The notes under the pieces: model-generated
Databases searched by the model: none
What the model was told of the DNA's origin: nothing
The model's input: only the letters and a program-made list of their open reading frames with translations
Shown here: positions 1 to 9,885 of the stretch, one piece after another
Numbering within the stretch: position 1 is the stretch's first letter
Layout: each line of letters begins with the position of its first letter
Made by a program: the position numbers and the translations under genes
Assembly: GCF_030067815.1 (NCBI RefSeq)
Contig: NZ_CP125968.1
Span: forward strand, 3,092,001-3,156,000
Reading direction: 5' to 3'
Source of the DNA: Sporosarcina thermotolerans
Lineage (GTDB): Bacteria > Bacillota > Bacilli > Bacillales_A > Planococcaceae
Length of the DNA: 64,000 bases

Positions 1-446
1 TCCACCATCCGCAAAAATGGTATAGGAATCCTTAATATCGACAGTAAGACTGGCGACCCCAGCATATCCTACAATTTCCCTTATGATGAGATCACCATTT
101 TCATCATAAATGAAGATATTTCCTGCTGGATAACCCGAGATTAAGTATCTTCCCTCCTGGAGGAGATTTTTATACCTTCCTTCGTAAACACACCTTGTCC
201 GATTTGTTCAATTCCTTCATTGCTCCGATCAGCTGTAGAGAAAATTTCAGGATTTATCTTCCCGATCAATTCATCTTTTTCGGATCCAATGATTTCAAAG
301 TTTTTTTCATAGTTAGCAATTTTTTCTGTCACCGATCCTTGTAATGGATGGCAACCCGTCATAATTAAGAGGCATAAGGCCACCAAAAAAACTGACCCTA
401 TTTTCCCGGCTCTATATTCAAACCAATTCCGTAGTTTAAATTCCAT
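1..446 (-). CDS. Putative lipoprotein, partial and frameshifted
   Basis: The reading frame starts at 446 with a hydrophobic signal ending in a lipobox (LIMTGC, Cys about residue 32), so the protein is probably lipid-anchored outside the membrane. It runs off the left edge of the window. Near residue 98 the frame ends early. Adding one base to the CCC run at 152-154 (GGG on the coding strand) restores an open frame to position 1 (GRYLISGYPAGN...). If the GGGG run near 460 also lacks one base, the start moves to ATG 481, which has a better Shine-Dalgarno (AGAGGAG). The gene follows an ABC permease by at most about 50 bases, so it is probably the last visible gene of the ABC operon. I do not recognise the family and assign no function. 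Confidence 0.55.
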
Positions 447-497
447 ACCAATCCACCATCCCCGATTTTCTCCTTGTGCATCGCCAACTCCTCTGCA

Positions 498-1649
498 TCA
501 GCTAACTTTTAATGCAAATTCCCTTCTACGAATATATAGAAGCATATTCCGCAAATATAAAATGACGAAAGCCATCAGATTTAATCCTATTAGCCAAATG
601 TACGAATGTTTGAAGTCCATTTTTTTATTGCCAAATTCCATTGCAGCTTCCCCACTTAAAACGGAGGCAATATCGATAAATTTCAACGGAAATAGCCAAT
701 TGGATTCAACACCTGCCACACTTAATAAATCGGGGCAAGAAGGATAACAATCAAAATCAAAATTGTCGCATACAGATTCTTTGTCAGTACATTAATCAAA
801 ACAAAAGCTATATACAGGAACAGTGCAATTAAAGCAAATGCGATAAACATGTACACGATATAGCGAATTGTCGACACTGCAATAAAATCTGCATCTTGGT
901 AAACAAGTACTGGCTTAAGAAAGTTCCCCCACTCGGTTTTACCTGCAACATAATATGCCCAACAATGATGCCCCCTAATAGGAACATCATCGCCTGAACT
1001 AAATGGATAGTTAGTTTGCCAGTAACCCTTTGCATGAAGGAAATCGGAAAACCACTAACAACGGATTGATTGTGCTGATCGACGACCAACATGCTACTTC
1101 CGCTTATTAATATGAATAGGCAAAACAATAATCCGCTGATCAAGCTTAAAGCGACCGGTAGATAGTTGCTTGCCGCAAATGGATTCGGAACAATCGAAAG
1201 CTCATGATCTTTATAGTATTGTAAAAGCGCAATTTCCTTTTGAATTTCTTCTATAGGAACGACATACTTCGGATGCAGCCCAATGTTCCCCATCGCATGC
1301 AATTCAAGTCGCAATTCACTCAACTTGATACCATCATCTATATATTTGTCATAATCACTTTTCTTCCACAAATAAAATCTCTGCATGTTAAGTAAAGAGG
1401 ATTGCTGTGTTAAATTATTGTAGGCCGCTTCCCCTTCTGTCGTCTCCCGAAGCTCTTCCGGGAAAGCATTGAAGATGGTATTGAATTGCTCTGCTTCCTC
1501 TTTTTCATTCTATGCATATCCTTAATTTCTGTTAGACTATAACTGGAATAATACAATGGGAAAAACACGATAATAGCGATTCCTAACAACCAGTTTTTCC
1601 GATTATGCAGCAATAATTTTGTCTCAAATAATAAATACTTCCAAAACAT
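498..1649 (-). CDS. ABC transporter permease, frameshifted
   Basis: This is a second membrane subunit of the ABC system, placed 27 bases after the first permease. It starts at ATG 1649 with a GAAAGGA Shine-Dalgarno and has a hydrophobic segment at residues 20-35. It then has a soluble loop of about 150 residues and a C-terminal membrane domain with several hydrophobic stretches. Three frame breaks split it. Each is repaired by one extra base in a homopolymer: the T run at 1501-1505, CCC at 958-960 and GGGG at 732-735. The repaired protein is about 384 residues, close to the 402 of its neighbour, with the same layout of an N-terminal transmembrane helix, a large outer loop and a membrane domain. 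Substrate unknown; probably an ABC-2 type exporter half. Confidence 0.7.
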
Positions 1650-1676
1650 AATCGTATCCTTTCCTATTCATTATTT

Positions 1677-2885
1677 TTATGTTTGATAGAAACGTCTTTT
1701 ATTAATAGCTTTTGAACAAATGAATAGAAGAATTTCAATAACCGCGATTGTGGCAAGCAACACAACAAGCCCTTTCGTAAATGTAATCGTCTCCACATTT
1801 AACAGAAAATTCTTCTCTCCGTCGACAATCTTTCCAAAGTCAAAATATATATGAGGGAAAAAGCTAATATCTACTCCGAATAGTTCCCTTGTCGTTCTAG
1901 TAGCAAATAGGCGATCCGAAAAGAGGATTAAAGTACTTATTAACAAGACAACCCATTCGTTTTTTACTATTAAGCCTAAAACGACATTCAATCGGATGAA
2001 AAGGAAGATTAATAATGGCACCCCGATTAATGTTTTCGCAACAAAAGTTGCAATCGAAATGACATCATAATCTTTAGCTGTAAACAATTGCTGAGCGATC
2101 ATGATAGGTACTTCCAAATCGAAGTAGCCAAAACCGAACTGCAAGCCCATTACAACGACCCCTGCAACAAGTACGGCAGCGACTATGAGCAGTGAATAAA
2201 GGAATGTCGATAAGGATTTCAAATTCAATTGCCGATACCAGGACAACGGCATCCCTTGCAGAACCGTCCGGTATTTACGATCCCTTGACAAAATATCACT
2301 GCTAAAATAGATTGCACAGAACAGAATGAATAGAATACCGTTTGTCTGTAGGAATTTTTGTAAAGCCTGCAAACCTGTCTTTTCATATATCAGGCCATAT
2401 GTAATCGGGTAATTATTTTTGAAATAATCCTCATAGCGCATCATTGTTTGCTGATATAAATGTGCCCTGTCTTTGCCTGGGAATGGTGAAAGTGAAAAAA
2501 GATTCGGATCTGCTGTGTATTCCCACACATTTCCTAAAAGGGTATAGTTCCTTAAATAAAGGAAACGTGTGTAGTCCATTTCCTCATACGCATTAAGCAT
2601 TGCATTATTTAGCATGTAATAGTATGCATTGTTGGCGTACACAAACTCGCCTGACCTTAAAACAATTCCTGTATTTCCTTTTTCCTCCCTGAACTTCTGC
2701 TCCACTTCAAGGGTTATCAAATAATCTCTAACCTCTTCGGGATAATAGGTTTCTTTTGTTTCTTCATTCGGCAATAGAATTAAACAATAACTCAATAGCA
2801 GGACTCCTATAAATAATACAAAAGGAATGTTCCGCCTGCTTCTTGATGTAATTAGAAATTCATGCTTCAAATAATTTCGATTCAT
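1677..2885 (-). CDS. ABC-2 type transporter permease
   Basis: An intact 402-residue membrane protein. It has one hydrophobic helix near residues 22-38, an extracytoplasmic region of about 150 residues, and then roughly five more hydrophobic segments from about residue 180 to the C-terminus. That is the usual layout of ABC-2/GldA-like export permeases. The start at 2885 has a GGGGAAG Shine-Dalgarno. It lies between the ATPase gene (50 bases upstream) and the second permease, all on the same strand, so it very probably forms a heteromeric exporter with them. The substrate cannot be read from the sequence. Antimicrobial peptide or lipid export would be a guess. Confidence 0.75.
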   Translation of the reverse strand: MNRNYLKHEFLITSRSRRNIPFVLFIGVLLLSYCLILLPNEETKETYYPEEVRDYLITLEVEQKFREEKGNTGIVLRSGEFVYANNAYYYMLNNAMLNAYEEMDYTRFLYLRNYTLLGNVWEYTADPNLFSLSPFPGKDRAHLYQQTMMRYEDYFKNNYPITYGLIYEKTGLQALQKFLQTNGILFILFCAIYFSSDILSRDRKYRTVLQGMPLSWYRQLNLKSLSTFLYSLLIVAAVLVAGVVVMGLQFGFGYFDLEVPIMIAQQLFTAKDYDVISIATFVAKTLIGVPLLIFLFIRLNVVLGLIVKNEWVVLLISTLILFSDRLFATRTTRELFGVDISFFPHIYFDFGKIVDGEKNFLLNVETITFTKGLVVLLATIAVIEILLFICSKAINKRRFYQT

Positions 2886-2935
2886 CCTAACTTCCCCTTT
2901 TAGTAGAAAAGTCTTTACTCATTTCTGTACACTTT

Positions 2936-3832
2936 TCATGCATTTTTCGAATAAAACTTATCATAGTATTCAACCGTCCCTAACGGTCCAACTGTCATTT
3001 CCTTTTCATTATAATCAAGCATACGTTCAATCCACTTTGTTTGATCCACCGCACTCATTCCGTTTAGTGGAATGCATAATAAGTGGTTCGCCAAATAAAT
3101 ATGGCCCTCTGGCAATGTCTCCTTTTCTTTTAGCATTTCAAACTGTTCCGGATTCACTTCGATTTTTAAGTAGACATCATTTTCGCCGGTAAATCTATGT
3201 TCATGCACAAACTTTCCGTTTTTCAGGAAAAGCACTCTATCAGCATACAAATCTAAATTTGATAGTAAGTGAGATGCGACAAAGATGAGCTTATCCTTCT
3301 TCATTTCCATTAAGCATTCCGATAATAAAGCCACATTGTCCACATCGAGTCCATTCATCACTTCATCCAAAAGGATGACAGGCGTGTCAGCTGCCATCAT
3401 CATTGCAAAGCAAAGGCGCTGCCTCATCCCTAATGAATATGTGCGAACTTTCCTTTTCACGTAGTTCCCCATTTGAAGACGCTCAATGACTGCCGGTACA
3501 TGTTTTGTCGATCCCTTCCACATATTCGCGAAGAGTTTCAGGTGATCCACTCCGGACAACTCCCCAAACAGGTCTTTTTGTTCAGGGAATGTACATAACT
3601 GCTTATGAATCAATAACTCTTCCTTTTCATTTCGGTAAGCGTATTTACCATCAAATACTACATGCCCCGAATCAGGCTTTACAAAATTCGCCATCACATT
3701 GAACATCGTTGATTTCCCGGTTCCGTTTGGAGCCGCCACACCTATGATTTCCCCTATATTAGCCGTTAACTCCAATTTATCCAAAACGGCTTTATCATTA
3801 TAGGTAATTGACACATTTGATAATTTCAACAT
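2936..3832 (-). CDS. ABC transporter ATP-binding protein
   Basis: A 298-residue nucleotide-binding subunit that powers the exporter encoded by the two following permease genes. Visible motifs in order are Walker A (PNGTGKST, about residue 35), Q-loop (FPEQKDL), signature (YSLGMRQRL; the usual SGGQ is replaced by SLGM, as in many exporter ATPases), Walker B (VILLDEVMNGLD) and the switch His (VASHLL). A roughly 90-residue C-terminal extension follows the ATPase core. It is the first gene of the operon and starts at 3832 with an AAGGGTGG Shine-Dalgarno. Confidence 0.85.
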   Translation of the reverse strand: MLKLSNVSITYNDKAVLDKLELTANIGEIIGVAAPNGTGKSTMFNVMANFVKPDSGHVVFDGKYAYRNEKEELLIHKQLCTFPEQKDLFGELSGVDHLKLFANMWKGSTKHVPAVIERLQMGNYVKRKVRTYSLGMRQRLCFAMMMAADTPVILLDEVMNGLDVDNVALLSECLMEMKKDKLIFVASHLLSNLDLYADRVLFLKNGKFVHEHRFTGENDVYLKIEVNPEQFEMLKEKETLPEGHIYLANHLLCIPLNGMSAVDQTKWIERMLDYNEKEMTVGPLGTVEYYDKFYSKNA

Positions 3833-3987
3833 CTATTCTTCCACCCTTCAGCTTGTTCTTGCCTAACGCTCTTATTTGGTAATTTCTTGATACTTTCTAC
3901 TATATACATAAGAGTCAATTAATTCAATAGTATTAAATATCACCATTCTCAAATAGGTTCAATTTATTATATATTTCATAATTTAAT

Positions 3988-4033
3988 AAAAAGCTGCCAC
4001 AGAAGTTAAAACACCTTCCATGACAGCTTTTTT
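3988..4033 (-). terminator. Intrinsic terminator after the TRAP operon
   Basis: The arms AAAAAGCTG and CAGCTTTTT flank an internally paired loop (GAAG/CTTC), and a T run follows when read on the minus strand. It lies three bases after the stop of the TRAP permease gene. Because it is A-rich on one side and T-rich on the other, it could act on both strands. Confidence 0.7.
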
Positions 4034-4035
4034 AA

Positions 4036-6081
4036 TTATGAAGCAACTGCTACTTTATTTTTATCGTCATTCCCTTTCGTTTTCCATTGAATTGCCCAAA
4101 GGATAACGAAAAGAATTAGACCGACAATATCCGTAATTGTTTCCGGGAAAATTAGCAATAACCCGGTTGCTACAATAATAATTCGCTCCAACCAATTACA
4201 TTTTCGATACCAATAACCTATCATACCTGCCCCTATTGCAATCATACCTACTATGGCCGTGAAGACGACCCAAATAATTTCCAAGAAGGATGCATCAATC
4301 ATAAGCATTGCCGGATTGAATACAAACATATATGGAATGATGAATGCTGCAATCGCAAGTTTTGAAGATACAACACCAGTTTTAATCGGATCTCCCCCGG
4401 ATATACCTGACGCAGCAAATGCAGCAAGTGCAACAGGCGGCGTAATATCTGCGATAATCCCGAAATAGAACACGAATAAGTGAGCTGAAATCGCTACAAC
4501 AAGTGGTACTGTCGTTCCTGGTCCCATTTCACCGCCCATTAGGAGTAAAATGATGGCAGGAGCTGCGATTGTCGATGTAATAACATAGTTTGCAGTTGTC
4601 GGCGACCCCATTCCAAGTACTAAAGCCGCAAGCATCGTAAAGATAAGCGTTAATAAAATATTCCCCCCTGCAGCTGAAACGAGTCCATTTGCAAGACTTA
4701 ACCCTAACCCTGTCTTAACAACAACCCCAACGATAATACCGGCACACGCGGTTGCTGCTGCAACAGCCAATGCAGTACGCGCACCATCAACAAGTGCCAT
4801 AATAATATCTTTAAATCCAAGACGTGTAGATTTATCGAAGAAACTGACGACTAAAGTAAGAACTATACCTAATAATGCCGCTTTCATCGTCGGAATTCCA
4901 AGCAATAGGAATAGGATAATCCCTAAAATCGGCAATAATAGATAAATCTTTTTCAACGTCGCCTTCCGATCCGGCATTTGATCCTCGGACATGCCTTTTA
5001 GACCGACACGCTTCGCCTCAAAATGCGTCATAATCCAAATCCCAGTAAAGTAAAGCAAAGCAGGAATAGCTGCCGCTTTGGCAATTTCCCAATAAGTTAC
5101 GCCTCCGATGAATTCAACCATCAGGAATGCAGCGGCCCCCATGATAGGTGGCATGATTTGTCCTCCAGTTGAAGCAGCTGCCTCAACCCCACCTGCAAAC
5201 TCCTTGCGATACCCTAACTTTTTCATCATAGGAATTGTATATGAACCTGAACCAACAACGTTTGCAACGGAACTTCCTGAAATCGTTCCTTGCAATGCAC
5301 TTGAGAAGATCGCTACTTTGGCAGGTCCACCGGTTAAACGACCCGCAAGGACAACTGCTAAATCATTGAAATAGTTCCCTACACCTGTTTTTACGAGGAA
5401 AGCCCCGAATAATAAGAACACGAAGATGAATGTCGCAGAAACACTGATTGGCGTCCCTAAAATACCATCTGTTGTATAGAACATTAATTGGACAATACTT
5501 TTTATATCTTGACCACGATGCGCAAGGAACCCTGGAAAATACCGTCCGAAAAATGCATATACCAAGAAAACGCTTGCAATAATAGTAATTGGTAATCCGA
5601 CGGCCCGTCGTGCAGCTTCCAATGTTAATAGTACAGCTGCGATTCCGATAAGGAGATCCCAGTCGGAAACCCGCCCAACACGGCCAATTAAATCACCATA
5701 GAATAACGGCCAATACAATCCAACTGCAATCGCAACCAAGGATAGGATTATGTCATAGAAAGGAACCTTATCTTTTTTAACTCCCGGTTTCTTTCTTGCT
5801 GGGAATAAAATAAAAATAAGTGACAATGCGAAACCTAAGTGAATGGAACGCTGAATATAGGCAGTGTACGGAGTTCCGATGGATGTGTATAATTGGAAAA
5901 GCGAAAATGCAAGTAATCCAACGAACACGATTATCTTGAAAACCCCTTTAACATTCCGAGTATTTGACTCCGGATCATACTTCTGTAAAATTTCCAACTG
6001 CTGTTCTTCTGTTAACATTTCATTACTTTCTACTTCTGAATTAAGTTGTATTTTTTCTTTCTGTTTTTTATCTTTAGCCAT
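4036..6081 (-). CDS. TRAP transporter fused permease (small plus large subunits)
   Basis: A 681-residue integral membrane protein in which the TRAP small (DctQ-like) and large (DctM-like) subunits are one chain, as is usual for TAXI-type TRAP systems. Many hydrophobic segments run from about residue 50 to the end. The DctM-type core shows glycine-rich stretches such as GSGSYTIPMMKKLG and GGQIMPPIMGAAAF. The start at 6081 overlaps the end of the DUF1850 gene, and its AAAGGAG Shine-Dalgarno lies inside that gene, which indicates translational coupling. With the TAXI receptor upstream it forms a sodium- or proton-driven uptake system for an unknown, probably organic acid or amino acid, substrate. 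Confidence 0.9.
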   Translation of the reverse strand: MAKDKKQKEKIQLNSEVESNEMLTEEQQLEILQKYDPESNTRNVKGVFKIIVFVGLLAFSLFQLYTSIGTPYTAYIQRSIHLGFALSLIFILFPARKKPGVKKDKVPFYDIILSLVAIAVGLYWPLFYGDLIGRVGRVSDWDLLIGIAAVLLTLEAARRAVGLPITIIASVFLVYAFFGRYFPGFLAHRGQDIKSIVQLMFYTTDGILGTPISVSATFIFVFLLFGAFLVKTGVGNYFNDLAVVLAGRLTGGPAKVAIFSSALQGTISGSSVANVVGSGSYTIPMMKKLGYRKEFAGGVEAAASTGGQIMPPIMGAAAFLMVEFIGGVTYWEIAKAAAIPALLYFTGIWIMTHFEAKRVGLKGMSEDQMPDRKATLKKIYLLLPILGIILFLLLGIPTMKAALLGIVLTLVVSFFDKSTRLGFKDIIMALVDGARTALAVAAATACAGIIVGVVVKTGLGLSLANGLVSAAGGNILLTLIFTMLAALVLGMGSPTTANYVITSTIAAPAIILLLMGGEMGPGTTVPLVVAISAHLFVFYFGIIADITPPVALAAFAASGISGGDPIKTGVVSSKLAIAAFIIPYMFVFNPAMLMIDASFLEIIWVVFTAIVGMIAIGAGMIGYWYRKCNWLERIIIVATGLLLIFPETITDIVGLILFVILWAIQWKTKGNDDKNKVAVAS

Positions 6082-6598
6082 TTATCTTTACTCCTTTCAT
6101 CATTTGGTAAAATGATAGGCGTTGCACTCTAAAAGAGTACGATTTTCCTCTTATTAAATGTTTTTTTAAATCTGTTTCAAATCCCTCATAGCGGAAAGCG
6201 AGATCCGCGTCGACATCGCCAACAAAAAGGACGAATGATTGGATAATGTTATGCTCAAAAGACAGCGTATACAAACCATCTTTGACAGATAGGGTCTGGC
6301 CTTTTTCCGCATATCCCGGCAAACCAATTCCAACATCTTCATATTGCATAGATAATAACTGTATGGCATTTTGATCGGTCACCTTATAGGACTCAATTAC
6401 ATCAGTTAAAAAGATGGAGTGAACATACCTTATTTGAAATTCCTGCTCATTTTTCATCTTTACATAATAGATTTCTGGATGATTTGCCCGATATTCTGTG
6501 AACGAGAACACCTTATGTATCGGCAGGAAAATAAAGGCGAGGACAACAAGGAGCGTGAATAGCAGAATGACGGGCGGAAATACTTTCTTCCATTTCAT
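6074..6598 (-). CDS. DUF1850 protein, TRAP-associated
   Basis: A small protein (174 residues) with one N-terminal membrane segment (VILLFTLLVVLAFIFL) and an outer domain containing YVHSIFLTDV and GVGIGLPGY-like stretches typical of DUF1850. This family is usually encoded between the TAXI receptor and the fused TRAP permease, as here. I chose ATG 6598 because it has a Shine-Dalgarno (AGAAGG). The longer reading from 6658 adds 20 residues before the membrane segment and has no good site. The last codons carry the ribosome site of the next gene and overlap its start. Its role is unknown; it may be an accessory of the transporter. Confidence 0.75.
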   Translation of the reverse strand: MKWKKVFPPVILLFTLLVVLAFIFLPIHKVFSFTEYRANHPEIYYVKMKNEQEFQIRYVHSIFLTDVIESYKVTDQNAIQLLSMQYEDVGIGLPGYAEKGQTLSVKDGLYTLSFEHNIIQSFVLFVGDVDADLAFRYEGFETDLKKHLIRGKSYSFRVQRLSFYQMMKGVKING

Positions 6599-6688
6599 CC
6601 GCCTTCTTCCTTTCTGGGTGGCAATTAAGAATGGGACGGATGAAGCATGTCGCTTCACCGCCCCGATTCCGAATTTACCAAGATTAAA

Positions 6689-7630
6689 TTATTTTTGTTC
6701 GTCGAAGTACTTTTTTGCACCTGGGTGAACTGGAATACCGATACCGTCAAGTCCAGTTTCTGCTTTAATCAACGCAGCTTTCGGATGCGTCAATTTAGAT
6801 GCGTTGTCATAAATCGATTTTGTGATTTTATAAGCCACATCTTCTGGAATATCATTTTGGATTACTAACATTGCACCAACTGATACTGTAGGTGTGTCAT
6901 TAGCAATTCCGTAAGTTCCTGCTGGGATAACTTCTTTTGCATAGTAACCATATTTTGCGATCAATTCGTCAGCTTTGGCATCTTCAACTGGAACGATAAA
7001 TACTTGCGCTGTTGCGTTCAAACCTTCAACAGCAGCTGTTGGAGTACCAGCAGTGATGAATGCTGCATCGATTTGACCAGCTTGCAAGCTCTCTGTAGAC
7101 TCACCGAAGTCCAAATCTTGTGCTTGGATATCATCCATTGTCAAACCATGGATTTCAAGAAGCTGTTCAGCATTCGCATACGTACCTGAACCTGGAGCTC
7201 CTACAGATACTTTTTTACCTTTTAAGTCAGCAAATGATTTAATTCCAGACTTTTCAAGAGTAACTAATTGAACTGTTTCAGGATATAGGAAACCGATTGC
7301 AGAAACAGTGTCGATGATTTCACCATCAAACATCATTTCTCCTTTAGACGCATAATAAGCGATATCCGTCTGCACGAAAGCAAGTTCAGCTTTTCCGTCC
7401 TTAAGGGCAGTCATATTCGCTGCCGATGCTTGTGAAACTTCAGCTGTTGTTTTAATACCAGTATCCTGGCCGATGTTTTCTGCAAGTGCTCCCCCAAGTG
7501 CGTAATAAGTACCTTGCGTACCACCTGTCAAAATACTTAGATATTCAACGTCTTTTTTACCGCATGCTGATAGAAGTAGCAATGTAAGCACTGACATCAA
7601 TGCAAGAATGCGTCCTACTCTCTTATTCAT
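6689..7630 (-). CDS. TAXI family TRAP transporter receptor lipoprotein
   Basis: A 313-residue extracytoplasmic solute receptor of the TAXI family. It starts with a lipoprotein signal (LTLLLLSACG, Cys about residue 23), so it is tethered to the outer face of the membrane. The mature protein begins with the family pattern SILTGGTQGTYYALGG and includes the core SVGAPGSGTYANAEQLL. It is the first gene of a three-gene operon with DUF1850 and the fused permease. The start at 7630 has an AAAGGGGAG Shine-Dalgarno. The ligand cannot be predicted. Confidence 0.9.
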   Translation of the reverse strand: MNKRVGRILALMSVLTLLLLSACGKKDVEYLSILTGGTQGTYYALGGALAENIGQDTGIKTTAEVSQASAANMTALKDGKAELAFVQTDIAYYASKGEMMFDGEIIDTVSAIGFLYPETVQLVTLEKSGIKSFADLKGKKVSVGAPGSGTYANAEQLLEIHGLTMDDIQAQDLDFGESTESLQAGQIDAAFITAGTPTAAVEGLNATAQVFIVPVEDAKADELIAKYGYYAKEVIPAGTYGIANDTPTVSVGAMLVIQNDIPEDVAYKITKSIYDNASKLTHPKAALIKAETGLDGIGIPVHPGAKKYFDEQK

Positions 7631-7769
7631 ACAATCTCTCTCCCCTTTGTATTATTATAGTTTTGCAACTTATCACCTATTCTAACACAAATAATCATTC
7701 ACTTGTCAACGTTTCTTGTGAATAGTCTGTAAATCGCAAGCGTTTTCATTCCGAATTAATAAAAAAAAA

Positions 7770-7797
7770 GAAGATGAAGCTAAACTTCTTCATCTTC
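7770..7797 (-). terminator. Intrinsic terminator of yutG
   Basis: A 10-bp stem, GAAGATGAAG/CTTCATCTTC, with an eight-base loop. Nine T residues follow on the minus strand, downstream of the yutG-like gene. Confidence 0.85.
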
Positions 7798-7807
7798 CAG
7801 GAACGCT

Positions 7808-8377
7808 TTATTCAATACTATTCTTTTCATTTTCTTTTTTGTTTAAATCAAGGTAAGTTATTCCAGCTTCATCCAAATCTCTTTTCCGGTGCGCCAACCG
7901 GGAAGCAGCACATGAAGCGATGCTTGCGACGAGGTCATCTAAAAATGTATGGACACCGATTCCTTTTTTCGTATCAAGATCATTAATAATACCGATTTTA
8001 TTTTTATCCAAGTGACCAAATGTAGTTACGGCAATGGACCCATACGTAAAAACTGCACCTAATGCAATCGTTTCATCCACACCGAACAGTCCTTCATCAG
8101 AATCAACAATCTGTTGTAAAGGGGCTGATAATTTCCCTTGCTCCGCAAGTTCATCTAACTCGATTCCGACAAGGATTGCATGCTGAAGTTCCCTCTTACG
8201 TAATACCTTTTCTACAGAGTCTACACATTCTGCAAGATCAAGGCCTTCATTATAAGGAACTTGCATTTCGTAGACAATTTTCGCCACATCTTCCAATGTG
8301 ACACCTCGCCGTAGAAGGGCTTCCTTTGTAGCTTTAGTAACAACATCGCTATGGACTATATTTTTACCAGTGAACAT
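7808..8377 (-). CDS. yutG: Phosphatidylglycerophosphatase A-like protein (YutG family)
   Basis: A 189-residue soluble protein like Bacillus YutG, annotated as a PgpA-type phosphatidylglycerophosphatase that would dephosphorylate phosphatidylglycerol phosphate. Visible family features are the N-terminal RRGVTLEDVAKIVYEMQ, the central DEGLFGVDETIALG and the C-terminal GVHTFLDDLVASIASCAASRLAH. Gram-positive YutG lacks the membrane helices of E. coli PgpA, and so does this one. The start at 8377 has an AGGAGG-like site close upstream. It has its own terminator and is divergent from yjcH. The enzymatic role is taken from family annotation, not from anything specific here. Confidence 0.75.
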   Translation of the reverse strand: MFTGKNIVHSDVVTKATKEALLRRGVTLEDVAKIVYEMQVPYNEGLDLAECVDSVEKVLRKRELQHAILVGIELDELAEQGKLSAPLQQIVDSDEGLFGVDETIALGAVFTYGSIAVTTFGHLDKNKIGIINDLDTKKGIGVHTFLDDLVASIASCAASRLAHRKRDLDEAGITYLDLNKKENEKNSIE

Positions 8378-8551
8378 TAATTATTACCTCCTTTTTCTAA
8401 TCCGTGCTTATCAGATATAATATGACCGTTGCCTTTCAATTGATTCTAAAGCATTGTCAACATCCTCAACCTAATAAGCTTTTTAAGGATTATACCTGTA
8501 GGTACCATATGATACAATCTTGATACATAAACAACAAGGGAGGACTAACTT

Positions 8552-9277
8552 ATGGAATATGGAAAAATCGAAGAGGTCAACTTTTACAGCGAAGCACTTG
8601 GTGAGGAAATGCAACTTCTCATCCATTTACCATATCAGTATTCACCGCTATATAAGTATTCCGTTCTCATTGCTTCGGACGGCAAGGACTATTTTCAATA
8701 CGGTAGAATTGGACGCGTCGCCGATGAATTAGTTAATGAGGGCGAAATCGATAATATGATCGTAGTTGGAATACCATATAAAAGTGTCAAAGAGCGAAGA
8801 AGAATGTATCATCCAGCCGGTGATCGACACAAAGATTATATCCGTTTTCTTGCGCATGAGTTAGTTCCTTATATTGACGAAAACTACCCAACCTATCAAG
8901 TCGGGGCAGGAAGAGGATTGATAGGAGATTCTTTAGCCGCAACGATTTCATTGCTTACCGCATTGAAATATCCGAATTGCTTTGGGAAGGTCATTCTTCA
9001 TTCGCCTTATGTGGATGAATATGTACTCGAACAAGTGGAAACCTTAAAAGATCCATCCAGTTTCTCCATCTATCACGTGATTGGCACCGAAGAGACGGAA
9101 GTAAAAACGACTGTGGATGGCATTCAAGATTTTCTTACTCCTAACAGGAATTTAAATAATTTAATAAAAAGTAAAGGGTTTTCATACTTCTATGAAGAAT
9201 TTAAAGGGGACCATACGTGGAAGTATTGGCAAAAGGACGTTCCACGAGCTATCAGAAAATCCTTTCAATATGAATGA
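8552..9277 (+). CDS. yjcH: Putative esterase, YjcH family
   Basis: A 241-residue alpha/beta-hydrolase-like protein of the enterochelin-esterase/YjcH type. It opens with SEALGEEMQLLIHLPYQYSPLYKY and has a nucleophile elbow GLIGDSLAA at about residue 130, in place of the classic GxSxG (here G-D-S-L-A). A late His lies in GDHTWKYW, so a Ser-His pair is present. The start at 8552 follows a strong GGGAGG site. It is the first of three same-strand genes yjcH-yjcG-yjcF, which are also neighbours in Bacillus subtilis in the opposite order. Substrate unknown. Confidence 0.8.
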   Translation: MEYGKIEEVNFYSEALGEEMQLLIHLPYQYSPLYKYSVLIASDGKDYFQYGRIGRVADELVNEGEIDNMIVVGIPYKSVKERRRMYHPAGDRHKDYIRFLAHELVPYIDENYPTYQVGAGRGLIGDSLAATISLLTALKYPNCFGKVILHSPYVDEYVLEQVETLKDPSSFSIYHVIGTEETEVKTTVDGIQDFLTPNRNLNNLIKSKGFSYFYEEFKGDHTWKYWQKDVPRAIRKSFQYE

Positions 9278-9366
9278 TGCCAATTTAGGCAAAGTGTGGG
9301 CGATTCTGCTATAATTAACGATATGAAGTAGTGTATTAAAAACATTTTACGAGGAGGTCGTTTAGG

Positions 9367-9882
9367 ATGAAATATGGTGTAGTCGCATTTCCATCAAAGA
9401 AACTCCAAGACATAGCAAACGGTTACAGGAAGCGTTATGACCCACATTATGCACTTATTACGCCCCACATGACTGTTAAGGGTGTATTCGAAGCTGATGA
9501 CAAAGAAATTGAGCAAGTGGCTGTAGCGATTCGTGAGGTAGCAAATAAGCATAAGCCTTTTGAATTAAACGTCTCAAAAGTAAGCACGTTTGCTCCTATT
9601 ACAAATACGATTTTCTTCAAAGTAACACCTAATGAGGATATACTTGCACTCCATAAAGACCTGAATGAAGATTTCTTCGGTGTAACGCCGGAATTCTCCT
9701 TCGTTCCACATATTACAATCGCTCAAAAACTCACTTCAGGTGAACATGATGATATTATCGGTCAAATTAAGATGGTGGGAGTCGATCACACCGAAATAAT
9801 TGATCGTATACACCTTCTTTACCAACTTGAAGACGGATCTTGGACAGTTTATGAAACTTTCCGTCTTGATGAGGAAAATTGA
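9367..9882 (+). CDS. yjcG: 2'-5' RNA ligase superfamily protein YjcG
   Basis: A 171-residue protein of the 2H phosphoesterase superfamily. Both signature motifs are present: HMTVKG at about residue 37 and HITIAQ at about residue 117. This fold hydrolyses or ligates 2'-5' or cyclic phosphodiester bonds in RNA or nucleotides; the substrate of YjcG itself is unknown. The start at 9367 has a GAGGAGG site. A TATAAT-like box near 9311 may give it its own promoter. The next gene starts four bases after its stop. Confidence 0.85.
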   Translation: MKYGVVAFPSKKLQDIANGYRKRYDPHYALITPHMTVKGVFEADDKEIEQVAVAIREVANKHKPFELNVSKVSTFAPITNTIFFKVTPNEDILALHKDLNEDFFGVTPEFSFVPHITIAQKLTSGEHDDIIGQIKMVGVDHTEIIDRIHLLYQLEDGSWTVYETFRLDEEN

Positions 9883-9885
9883 AGA

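Noticed and set aside
8487-8500. Operator palindrome TACCTGTAGGTA upstream of yjcH
   Set aside because: The dyad is short and no known regulator motif or convincing promoter fits it, so I do not list it as a site.
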